64,000 bases of DNA, taken from positions 27,637-91,636 of the forward strand of contig WKFK01000009.1 of the NCBI GenBank assembly GCA_014872815.1. The letters run 5' to 3'. This document shows positions 26,353 through 33,735 of this stretch, piece by piece. A program made the translations under genes and the position numbers. Every line of letters begins with the position of its first letter. The first letter of the stretch is position 1. A model generated the notes under the pieces. The model saw nothing but the letters and a program-made list of their open reading frames with translations, was not told the DNA's origin and did no database searches. This DNA is from Paracoccaceae bacterium. GTDB lineage: Bacteria; Pseudomonadota; Alphaproteobacteria; Rhodobacterales; Rhodobacteraceae.

Positions 26353-27441
26353 ATGCGCTTCATTCGCGATATCATTGCCGAGAAAACACAGGCTGCCAGT
26401 CAAGATGAGACGCAGGCGCTCCGCTATCCTTTACAGCTCCGGGAGCAGGATCGCGCAGACGTCGCGCCGCGCCAAACGCCTTCTGTGAATATCGAAGCTC
26501 AGGAGCCTCCAACCCCCGAGGACCCAGCCGCTCAGTTTACCGCGCCTCAGCCCGCAGCGGCCCCAGAGGATGCACCTGCGGTAGACATGTCAGCGATCTC
26601 GGCAGCGCTGCGGAGCGAGCCGACGCCCGAACGCCTTGCCGCTGATGTGCCTGATGAGGCCGCAGCACTTGAACCATCCAAGGCAGTAGATCCCTTTGCG
26701 ACGCTGTTTGCAGAGGCGGAAGACGAACCGGAGATGATGTCGTCTTCGTCAGATGCGGCCCACGAGGATGTCCTGCCGCCTGCCGAGCAGGAAGAACCGG
26801 AGCTTTCCCCCGCGGCACAACCTGAGGCTTCGGCCCCGCGCCCTGCTCCGCAAGAGCCCATGTTTGTGCCGTCTCCTGAGACTGCACCGGCGGCAGAGGT
26901 GCCGGAGGTAGATTTGGCAGCGTTGCAGGCCAACATGCCCGCGCCGCAACCAACAGGGGTACGGGGATCAAAAGGCCGCGTGAAAACCCGGCTATTGGGG
27001 TTCAGCGCGCCTGCGTCGCAAGCCCAGGACCCAATGTCTCAGGCCCGGGAAGCACCGGCCTCCGCCCAGGCGCAGTTTCCGGTCGGTTGGCTGGTCGTGG
27101 TGGATGGCCCCGGGCTTGGCACCTCCTTTTCCCTGTTTGACGGGTTGACGCAAATTGGGCGCGGCGAGGGGCAGACCGTGCGTCTGGATTTCGGCGACAC
27201 CACCATTTCCCGGGAAAATCATGCGGCCATCGCCTTTGACGGCGAACAACGTCAATTCTTCTTTGGCCACGGAGGCAAGGCAAATCTGGTGCGGCTCAAC
27301 GGCCGCCCGGTTCTCAGCACGGAACCTTTAGACAGCAACAGCCTCATTCGGATTGGCGAAACAACGCTGCGTTTTGTTGCGCTATGCGGGGCGGACTTTG
27401 TCTGGGGTGACGCTGGAGCGGGACATGACAACCTTGGGTGA
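26353..27441 (+). CDS. FHA domain protein with long disordered N-terminus
   Basis: A 362-residue protein. Residues about 30-240 are rich in Pro, Ala and Glu and probably disordered, with Ser/Thr sites. Residues about 243-345 form an FHA domain with IGRG (268-271) and TISRENH (284-290), the Gly-Arg, Ser and His positions that bind phosphothreonine. A basic motif KGRVKTRLLGF (207-217) sits just before it. It overlaps the phosphatase start by 17 bases. FHA proteins read out Ser/Thr kinase activity, so it is the probable hub joining the kinase to the GTPases. No secretion signal. Confidence 0.9.
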   Translation: MRFIRDIIAEKTQAASQDETQALRYPLQLREQDRADVAPRQTPSVNIEAQEPPTPEDPAAQFTAPQPAAAPEDAPAVDMSAISAALRSEPTPERLAADVPDEAAALEPSKAVDPFATLFAEAEDEPEMMSSSSDAAHEDVLPPAEQEEPELSPAAQPEASAPRPAPQEPMFVPSPETAPAAEVPEVDLAALQANMPAPQPTGVRGSKGRVKTRLLGFSAPASQAQDPMSQAREAPASAQAQFPVGWLVVVDGPGLGTSFSLFDGLTQIGRGEGQTVRLDFGDTTISRENHAAIAFDGEQRQFFFGHGGKANLVRLNGRPVLSTEPLDSNSLIRIGETTLRFVALCGADFVWGDAGAGHDNLG

Positions 27442-28366
27442 GTTCTGCTTCGATGTGGCGACGGGACTGAGCCTTGGCGCCCGGGAGCGCCAAGAGGACG
27501 CGGTTGTGGCCGATTTTCCCCGCGGTGCGCCGATGGGTTTCGCCGTGTTGTCAGACGGCATGGGCGGCCACGCCAGTGGCGATGTTGCAAGCGGTATTGT
27601 GGCCACGGAACTGTTCAGCGAATTGAAGCTGTTGTCTTCGGCACCGGCCCAAATGGAGCAGGTGATTGGCGCGGCCTTGCAAGAGGCTGTGACAGAAGCC
27701 AATCGATGCATTGCCCTTTATGAAGGGCAGCACCCAAGTGCGCAGGGCATGGGGGCCACTTTGGTGGCGCCGGTGCTGTTTGAAAACCGGCTGTATTGGG
27801 TCTCCGTCGGAGACTCTCCGCTCTACCTGTTTCGGCAAGGCAAGTTGTTTCGCTTGAACGAAGATCATTCCTACGCGGCGCAGATTGACCGTTTGCACGC
27901 GCAGGGCATCATTCCTTTGGAAGAAGCCCGCAACCATCCCGATCGCAGCGCCTTGGTCTCTGTTCTGGCTGGTGGGGAGATCGCGAAAATCGATTGCCGA
28001 GCCGAGGCGATGTCCCTGAGGCATGGAGACATCGTGCTGGCGGCCAGTGACGGGTTGCACAGCCTGACAGATGACGCGGTGGCGGAGGTGCTGCAAGACC
28101 AGCAGCAGAACAGCGGTGGGCAGATTTGTGACGCGCTTTTGCAAGCGGTGGCGGCTCAGAAGTGTCCAGAACAGGACAACCTGTCGCTTTGTGTGATCAA
28201 GGTCGATCCCATGGGGGCCGATCAAAACGCCTCAAAGCCAGACCCCGTTGTCAGCAAAACCGACACACCTGTGTTGGAGACCGGACAGGTCGTTCACATA
28301 GACCGCAACTCGCACCAAGGTGTCGTGCGCACTGTGGTGAGCCTGACCCGGAAGGCGCGAAAATGA
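27425..28366 (+). CDS. PP2C-type serine/threonine phosphatase
   Basis: The ATG at 27425 has GGAG upstream and starts just before the domain; the open frame further upstream overlaps FHA coding and is not used. The 313-residue product has PP2C/PppA motifs: RERQEDAVVADF, VLSDGMGGHASGDVASG (metal-binding DGMGG), WVSVGDSPLYLFRQGKLFRL and the final EQDNLSLCVIKV. A 50-residue tail follows. It would reverse the action of the kinase two genes upstream. Its TGA overlaps the ATG of the next GTPase. Confidence 0.93.
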   Translation: MTTLGEFCFDVATGLSLGARERQEDAVVADFPRGAPMGFAVLSDGMGGHASGDVASGIVATELFSELKLLSSAPAQMEQVIGAALQEAVTEANRCIALYEGQHPSAQGMGATLVAPVLFENRLYWVSVGDSPLYLFRQGKLFRLNEDHSYAAQIDRLHAQGIIPLEEARNHPDRSALVSVLAGGEIAKIDCRAEAMSLRHGDIVLAASDGLHSLTDDAVAEVLQDQQQNSGGQICDALLQAVAAQKCPEQDNLSLCVIKVDPMGADQNASKPDPVVSKTDTPVLETGQVVHIDRNSHQGVVRTVVSLTRKARK

Positions 28367-29556
28367 TGCACACACAACCAGATCAGATCATTGGAGAATT
28401 GCAGTCAGCCGTACAAAAGGGGTTGCTGCCCACGCGGCACCGCGCCCACGGCACTGCGGTGCTGGCGCATTTGACAGCCCCGGTGCGCGTCGCCGTTTTG
28501 GGCCGCCCCAACAGTGGGAAAACCTGCGTGGTGAATATGTTGCTGGGCGGGGATTATATCCGTCTGCCCCAAGGGCTGGAGTACATTCAGGTGATCCACG
28601 GTCCGGCGGCGCAAGTGACGTTGAGCTGGCCGGATGGCAAGGCGCAGCGTTATGAAATGGCGGCGGCAAAGCCTGACGGCGCGCAACACGCGACGATCGA
28701 GCTGCCACTAGAGGCGCTAAAAACAACGGCCTATTGTGAAGTGTCTCTGCCTGCCGAGCCCATGCGACAACAGGATATTTTGCAAAACCTGAGCGCCTTT
28801 GGGCAGGTGTTTCTTTGGTGCAGTGAAGCCTTTGACACCGAGGAGCAGGCGCTGTGGCAGAATGTTTCTGATGAGATCAAAGACCACAGTTTCTTGGTCA
28901 TGACCAAAGCGGATCGCCAAATCATGAAGGGCGATCTGGCCGAACGGCGCGCGACGCTGGAGCTGGCTGCGGCGGATGCCTTTCTGGGGCTGCACCCCGT
29001 GGCAACATTGCACGCGTTGAAGGCGCAGGCAGATGCCGATCAAAGCGCCTTGTGGGACGCCTCCGGTGGGCGCGGGCTCGCGGAGGCCGTGCAAGCGCAG
29101 GTGCGCCGGGGGCGGGCTGCGGATCTGGATCAGGCGGAGGTTCTGTTGGCGCAGTTGGGCAAAGGTGTTCAAGCCGGTGGCCGCGCGACCGAGGCACCTG
29201 CTTTGGCTGGGCAACCCGCCGTCACACCAAACACCGATGAGACCACTCTGATAGGGCGTTTGCAGGATCAATTGCAAACCGCCGCGCAAGAGATGTTGGC
29301 GGATTTGGACGCCGGGAAAATTCCGGATGCGGGCGGCTTGCTGTCCCGATGTTCCTCCACATTGCGCGCCTTGACCCAGACACTGACGCAGGAAGCGGCC
29401 CAAGACTCCGAGGCGGCCGAGATGTTGGCGGACGCGCAGGACGGCGAGGAAACGCTGATGCTGTTGCAGGTCGAGCAGAGCCCGACGGCGGCAGAGGATG
29501 CTGTGGTGGTGCTGTTGCAATTGAAGAAAGAAATGGGCGCGAGGGCAACGGCATGA
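28363..29556 (+). CDS. Degenerate dynamin/Ras-like GTPase (GTPase 1 of the system)
   Basis: The start ATG overlaps the phosphatase stop (ATGA); a second ATG follows directly. The 397-residue protein has a P-loop GRPNSGKT (47-54) and a G4 motif TKAD (182-185). The DxxG switch II motif is not visible: the stretch around 121-140 reads KTTAYCEVSLPAEPM. The C-terminal half (residues about 250-397) is helical and Gln/Glu/Ala-rich, probably coiled coil. The missing G3 suggests weak or no hydrolysis, so it may be a regulatory partner of the larger dynamin-like protein encoded next, whose start its stop overlaps. No close family is recognised. Confidence 0.8.
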   Translation: MMHTQPDQIIGELQSAVQKGLLPTRHRAHGTAVLAHLTAPVRVAVLGRPNSGKTCVVNMLLGGDYIRLPQGLEYIQVIHGPAAQVTLSWPDGKAQRYEMAAAKPDGAQHATIELPLEALKTTAYCEVSLPAEPMRQQDILQNLSAFGQVFLWCSEAFDTEEQALWQNVSDEIKDHSFLVMTKADRQIMKGDLAERRATLELAAADAFLGLHPVATLHALKAQADADQSALWDASGGRGLAEAVQAQVRRGRAADLDQAEVLLAQLGKGVQAGGRATEAPALAGQPAVTPNTDETTLIGRLQDQLQTAAQEMLADLDAGKIPDAGGLLSRCSSTLRALTQTLTQEAAQDSEAAEMLADAQDGEETLMLLQVEQSPTAAEDAVVVLLQLKKEMGARATA

Positions 29557-31634
29557 ACATGCAGGTCAGACAAGAGACCAAGCCGGATGTGCGCACGTCC
29601 CGGCGGATTTCCAATCTGCGCACGGGGCTAGAGGGGCTTGGGCAACTCGGGAAAGATCTTGATGCTCTGGAACGTCTGCTGGTGCAGCTGGCGCAGGTGA
29701 CGGGCAAGCACACCGCCAAGACTGTGGAGCGGCTGCGCAAGGATGTGGCTGGGTTTGAGCCGACAATCACGGTTTTGGGACAGGTCAAATCTGGGAAAAC
29801 CACGTTGGTGAACGCCATGGCGGGGTGGTCCGACCTGTTGCCGTCGGATGTGAACCCATGGACCTCTGTGGTCACATCCCTGCATCTGAAACCGGCGTCG
29901 CGCCCAGCCGAAACCGGAGCGAGTTTCCAGTTCATGACCGAGGACAATTGGGACCGGTTGCTGAACCAAGGGGGGCGGATCGGCGAGATGGCCAGCCGCG
30001 CGGGCGCGGAAAGTGAACTGGCCAAAATTGGTGAGCAGATCGAGAAGGTCCGCGCCAAGGCACAGAAGCGGCTGGGCAAGAAATTTGATCTGCTGCTCGG
30101 GGAAACCCATAACTACGGCTATTTCGACAAGAACCTGCTAGAACGCTACATCGTCCTAGGGGATGATTTTGGAGAGGCGGACAGCGAGCAGGGTCGGTTT
30201 GCCGATATCCTCTCCTCGGCTGATTTAACGCTGAATTGCGACACAGTGCCCGTGCCGCTATGCCTGCGCGACACGCCGGGGGTGAACGACACCTTCATGA
30301 TGCGCGAGCAGGTGACGATTCAGGCGTTGCGTAGCAGTAAGATTTGCGTGGTGGTGTTGTCTGCCGGTCAGGCGCTGACCTCGGTGGATATGGGGCTGAT
30401 CCGGCTGATCTCCAACCTGAAGTCGCGCAATGTGCTGATCTTTGTGAACCGGATCGACGAGCTACCGGATCCAGCCAATCAGGTGCCTGAGATTGAAGCG
30501 AGCATCCGCCAGACATTGCACAACAAACAGGGGCCAGAAGACGCAGAAATCCTGTTCGGGAGCGCCTATTGGGCCAACAAAGCCCTCAGCGGCAACATCG
30601 AAGGCATGCCCAAGGTTGCCAGCAAAGCCTTGTTTGAATGGGCGGAAGTGGCGCTGGAGCCGCACCAGGGGACACTTGGACCACAGGAAATGGTCTGGGA
30701 GCTGTCCGGCATGGGGCACCTTTACCGGGCGCTGTCAGAGCGGGTGATTGAAGAACAGGGGCAACAGCTCTTGCAGAAAACGGCCAACGCCGCCCTGACC
30801 GTTGCGACCAGTGAATTGGCCGCGGGAGCTGTGCAGATCGGTGCCAAACAGGCCAATGGCGCGCCGCTGTCCACTTATGATGCTTTGAAGGCCTTCCAAG
30901 ACATTGCCGACTTTCATCAGAAAGCCTTTGCCGAAGAGCTTGATGCAGCCGTGAGCGAGTACCACACGCGCGCGGATCGCTCCCATGCGAAGTTCATTGA
31001 TCGCGCGTTGCGCTCTTTGCTTTCGCATCTGGAGAACTACGGCAAAGACATCGTGTGGGACTACGACCCCGTGGGTTTGCGCATGTTACTGCGCACCGCC
31101 TACTCCGCGTTTGCGGCCAAGGTGCGTGGGCTGTCCCAAGCGCGTTATGAGGCGGCCATGACAGATGTGGCCATGCTATACGCCAACACATTTGGGTCGG
31201 CGGTGGAAGGTATCCAGATGGCGCCGCCAAGTCTGCCGGACCTCCCTGCCCCCATCGCGTTGGGGCAAACCATTGCGTTGGATTTCAATGACGGATGGTG
31301 GATTTCCTGGTGGAACCGCATTCGAGGCTTCAATGCGTTTTCCAAACGGTTCCAGAACCTGATTGCGCGGGAAACCGAAGACTTCATGACGCAATCCAAG
31401 GACATTCAATCCGCTTTGGTACGGGATGTGGCGCAGACCAGTCTGCGGGAGTTCTTTGAGCAGCATAGCGACATCCTGCAAGACATCAGCGCCGCGCCCC
31501 AAAGCCAGGAAATCGAAAGCCTGTTCCGTACAGGCGAAGAAGGCCAGAAACGAACGCAGCTTGAACAGCTGACCACAGAGCTTGAGGCGCTGCTGGCCGC
31601 CACAACCGCCCAATCCGGAGGAACCACCATATGA
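29553..31634 (+). CDS. Dynamin-like large GTPase (GTPase 2 of the system)
   Basis: The start ATG overlaps the preceding stop (ATGA). The 693-residue protein has a full GTPase domain: P-loop GQVKSGKT (76-83), DTPG (241-244) and NRID (300-303). It is preceded by an N-terminal helical region (20-66) and followed by a long helical part (370-690), as in bacterial dynamin-like proteins. The motif GWWISWWNRIRGF (582-594) is a Trp-rich amphipathic patch that could act as a membrane-binding paddle. It has no signal peptide or clear transmembrane helix. With two further GTPases beside it, hetero-oligomeric membrane remodelling or tethering controlled by the kinase/phosphatase pair is a reasonable hypothesis. 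Confidence 0.88.
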   Translation: MNMQVRQETKPDVRTSRRISNLRTGLEGLGQLGKDLDALERLLVQLAQVTGKHTAKTVERLRKDVAGFEPTITVLGQVKSGKTTLVNAMAGWSDLLPSDVNPWTSVVTSLHLKPASRPAETGASFQFMTEDNWDRLLNQGGRIGEMASRAGAESELAKIGEQIEKVRAKAQKRLGKKFDLLLGETHNYGYFDKNLLERYIVLGDDFGEADSEQGRFADILSSADLTLNCDTVPVPLCLRDTPGVNDTFMMREQVTIQALRSSKICVVVLSAGQALTSVDMGLIRLISNLKSRNVLIFVNRIDELPDPANQVPEIEASIRQTLHNKQGPEDAEILFGSAYWANKALSGNIEGMPKVASKALFEWAEVALEPHQGTLGPQEMVWELSGMGHLYRALSERVIEEQGQQLLQKTANAALTVATSELAAGAVQIGAKQANGAPLSTYDALKAFQDIADFHQKAFAEELDAAVSEYHTRADRSHAKFIDRALRSLLSHLENYGKDIVWDYDPVGLRMLLRTAYSAFAAKVRGLSQARYEAAMTDVAMLYANTFGSAVEGIQMAPPSLPDLPAPIALGQTIALDFNDGWWISWWNRIRGFNAFSKRFQNLIARETEDFMTQSKDIQSALVRDVAQTSLREFFEQHSDILQDISAAPQSQEIESLFRTGEEGQKRTQLEQLTTELEALLAATTAQSGGTTI

Positions 31635-32572
31635 CCACACAGCATGGTGAGACACTGCCAACCGCACAGAGCCGCAAACCGCGCATTGCCTTGATGGGGG
31701 AGTTCAGCGCCGGGAAAAGCACATTGATGAACCTGCTTTTGGGCTGTGACCCCATGCCAGTCCGCATCACTGCAACGCGCGTGCCACCGGTTTGGGTGAC
31801 CCATGGGACGCACGGGGCGACGCTGGTGCATCATGACGGTTCGGAAGCTGAGTTCAGCGGGGCCGACATCAGTGAGGCGCCGATTGAGGACACTGCTTTT
31901 GTGCGGTTTTGCATGGACTCAGATATTCTCAACCTCTGCGATTTGATCGACATTCCAGGGATTTCGGACCCCAATCTCAACCACGAAAGCTGGATGGCCT
32001 TGCTGGATGAAGTGGACTGCGTGATCTGGTGTACCCACGCCACGCAGGCCTGGCGGCAATCCGAAGCGGCGCTTTGGGCGCAAATCGGTGAGGCGATAAA
32101 AGGCCCTAATCATCTGGCTGTGACGCAATTTGACAAGCTGCGTAGCGAGCGGGATCGCGGTCGGGTGTTGGCGCGACTGGAAGCTGAGGCGGGAGAGGTT
32201 TTTGACAGCATCACGCCGATTGCCACTTTGGATGCCATCAACGCCGGGATGGATGAGAGCGCCTGGCAAGAAAGCGGCGGGGCTGCGCTGATTGAACGGA
32301 TGGTCGGCATGTTGGTGCAACAGGCAGAGACACCCGCGCCCGGACAAGGCAAAATTAACTCCGGCGCTTTAGAAGCACAGGGGGCTTCCGAGGACCTGAG
32401 CCCTCTTGAAACATCCACTTCGGTCGCGCACGACGAGCCGGTCTCACACGATGCGCCAGAAAAGAAAGTTGTGCCGCGCCGCGTGCGCCCCAAATCACCT
32501 AACCCGACACGGCCTTCCAGCGACGATTTGCAATCCATGTCTCTTCAAACTGTTGGTGGTGGCCAAAAATAA
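31631..32572 (+). CDS. Small dynamin/Era-like GTPase (GTPase 3 of the system)
   Basis: The start ATG overlaps the stop of the dynamin-like gene (ATGA). The 313-residue protein has G1 GEFSAGKST (23-31), switch I RITATRVPP, G3 DIPG (107-110) and a G4-like TQFDK (165-169, Gln replacing Asn/Thr-Lys order). Residues after about 235 are Ser/Pro/basic-rich and likely disordered, with possible phosphorylation sites for the operon kinase. It resembles the G domain of bacterial dynamins without the long stalk. Probably a partner of the 693-residue GTPase. Confidence 0.87.
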   Translation: MTTQHGETLPTAQSRKPRIALMGEFSAGKSTLMNLLLGCDPMPVRITATRVPPVWVTHGTHGATLVHHDGSEAEFSGADISEAPIEDTAFVRFCMDSDILNLCDLIDIPGISDPNLNHESWMALLDEVDCVIWCTHATQAWRQSEAALWAQIGEAIKGPNHLAVTQFDKLRSERDRGRVLARLEAEAGEVFDSITPIATLDAINAGMDESAWQESGGAALIERMVGMLVQQAETPAPGQGKINSGALEAQGASEDLSPLETSTSVAHDEPVSHDAPEKKVVPRRVRPKSPNPTRPSSDDLQSMSLQTVGGGQK

Positions 32573-32593
32573 AACTGGAAAGGACAGCGTTCT

Positions 32594-32956
32594 GTGACAC
32601 TTGCGGATCGGCTTGAGATGTTGAGGTCATCGCTCTCCAACTGCCAATTGGTGGCTTTTGGGGACGCGGAGGCACGTTTGATCCTCAAGGCCGCCCATGC
32701 GACCTCCATGCCGCGCGAAACGCTTGATCACCTTTGCGAGGAAGCCACCACCTGCTTTGCAACGGCTGATATGATGGGGGCTCAGGGCGCGAGCGCCAAT
32801 GAAGCTCTTGTGCTGACGGAACGAGAGAGCCGGGTTTATCTGCGTGCCAACAATCGAACGGATTTCCTGTGTGTCGTCAGCGCGCTTAGCGAGGATCCGG
32901 ATGCCGTGACGGAACAGGGTTTGCGGGCCTTGCATGAAATAGCGGGGGCGGCATGA
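32594..32956 (+). CDS. Small Roadblock/LC7-like protein
   Basis: A GTG start preceded by GGAAAGGA. The 120-residue product begins with an amphipathic helix (TLADRLEMLRSSLS), then strands and a second helix, ending with EALVLTERESRVYLRAN and a hydrophobic strand DFLCVVSAL. This pattern resembles Roadblock/LC7 proteins, which act as GAPs or scaffolds for Ras-like GTPases (MglB for MglA). The assignment rests on pattern and on the three neighbouring GTPases, not on a strong motif. Its stop overlaps the next start. Confidence 0.6.
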   Translation: MTLADRLEMLRSSLSNCQLVAFGDAEARLILKAAHATSMPRETLDHLCEEATTCFATADMMGAQGASANEALVLTERESRVYLRANNRTDFLCVVSALSEDPDAVTEQGLRALHEIAGAA

Positions 32957-33717
32957 TTGCCCCGCGCCCCAAAAAGCCACAGGACGCGCCAGTGACAGCT
33001 GACGGCACAGAGTTGGCAGCGCTGCGCAAGCTGGCCGCAGAGAGCCGTGGCGCGTATGGCACGTGGCGCCCCGTTGCCTCTGACGCAGAGGCTTTGGACG
33101 CGATTGTCACTGAAGTTGGCGAGGTTTTATTGGCACGCCGCATTCGGGTCACGGCGCAAGACACTGGCATTGCCGTGGAAATGACCGTCAGCAACCGCCA
33201 CCTTGTCACGCTCGCGGGCCCTCAAGGTCAGGTGCAGGTGCAAGATGCCGGGGATGTTGTGCGCACCCTGCGAGAGGGTTTCACAGGGGCTGGGGCCTTG
33301 AAATTTGAGATCACAGAGCGCGCGCCGATGATGAGTCAAACCGCGCGGTCTTGGCCGCATGACGCACTGCGACAGGCCATGCAGGCGCCAGACAGCGCGC
33401 GCGATGGCGCGCAAGCCACGTTGATCAGAGAGTTGCAAGCGATGGCAGACGCGTGGCTGGACCTGCAGACACAGCAGAGCAGCGGCGCGGCAGAGAGAGT
33501 GTCCCTGCTTACCAAACACGCGAATGCTTTGGCGGAACACCGCACTGACGCGACGCCTCTGCAGCGCGTGCACCCGCGGCTGTCACTTGTGCCAATCAGT
33601 GAGGCTTTTCTCCTGGTGGACGTCTGTCTGGGCCAGCAGCGACTGCTACTGTCCGGCGATCCCCAAAGTCGCGCAGACTATATTGCGCAATGGAGGGGGT
33701 ATTGCAGCGCGCCGTAG
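32953..33717 (+). CDS. Protein of unknown function, last gene of the kinase-GTPase operon
   Basis: The start ATG overlaps the preceding stop (ATGA). The 254-residue soluble protein shows no recognised motif. There is an N-terminal Pro/Lys segment, a middle part with beta-strand character (IRVTAQDTGIAVEMTVSN, HLVTLAGPQGQVQVQDAG) and a helical region about 140-200. The end is hydrophobic (SEAFLLVDVCLGQQRLLLSG). Two domains similar in style to its 120-residue neighbour could mean a distant Roadblock-like fold, but I do not claim it. Its strict coupling makes it part of the system. Confidence 0.7.
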   Translation: MIAPRPKKPQDAPVTADGTELAALRKLAAESRGAYGTWRPVASDAEALDAIVTEVGEVLLARRIRVTAQDTGIAVEMTVSNRHLVTLAGPQGQVQVQDAGDVVRTLREGFTGAGALKFEITERAPMMSQTARSWPHDALRQAMQAPDSARDGAQATLIRELQAMADAWLDLQTQQSSGAAERVSLLTKHANALAEHRTDATPLQRVHPRLSLVPISEAFLLVDVCLGQQRLLLSGDPQSRADYIAQWRGYCSAP

Positions 33718-33735
33718 GTGCGCCCGACCTAAGCG

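Noticed and set aside
25025..28366. Type VI secretion regulatory genes (ppkA/fha/pppA)
   Set aside because: The kinase has no membrane anchor, no tss/tag structural gene is in the window, and the operon continues into GTPases; the T6SS label is not supported.
29349..29552. Upstream extension of the dynamin-like gene within the first GTPase gene
   Set aside because: The extension translates to low-complexity Gly/Arg-rich sequence and the ATG at 29553 overlaps the preceding stop in the pattern used by neighbours.
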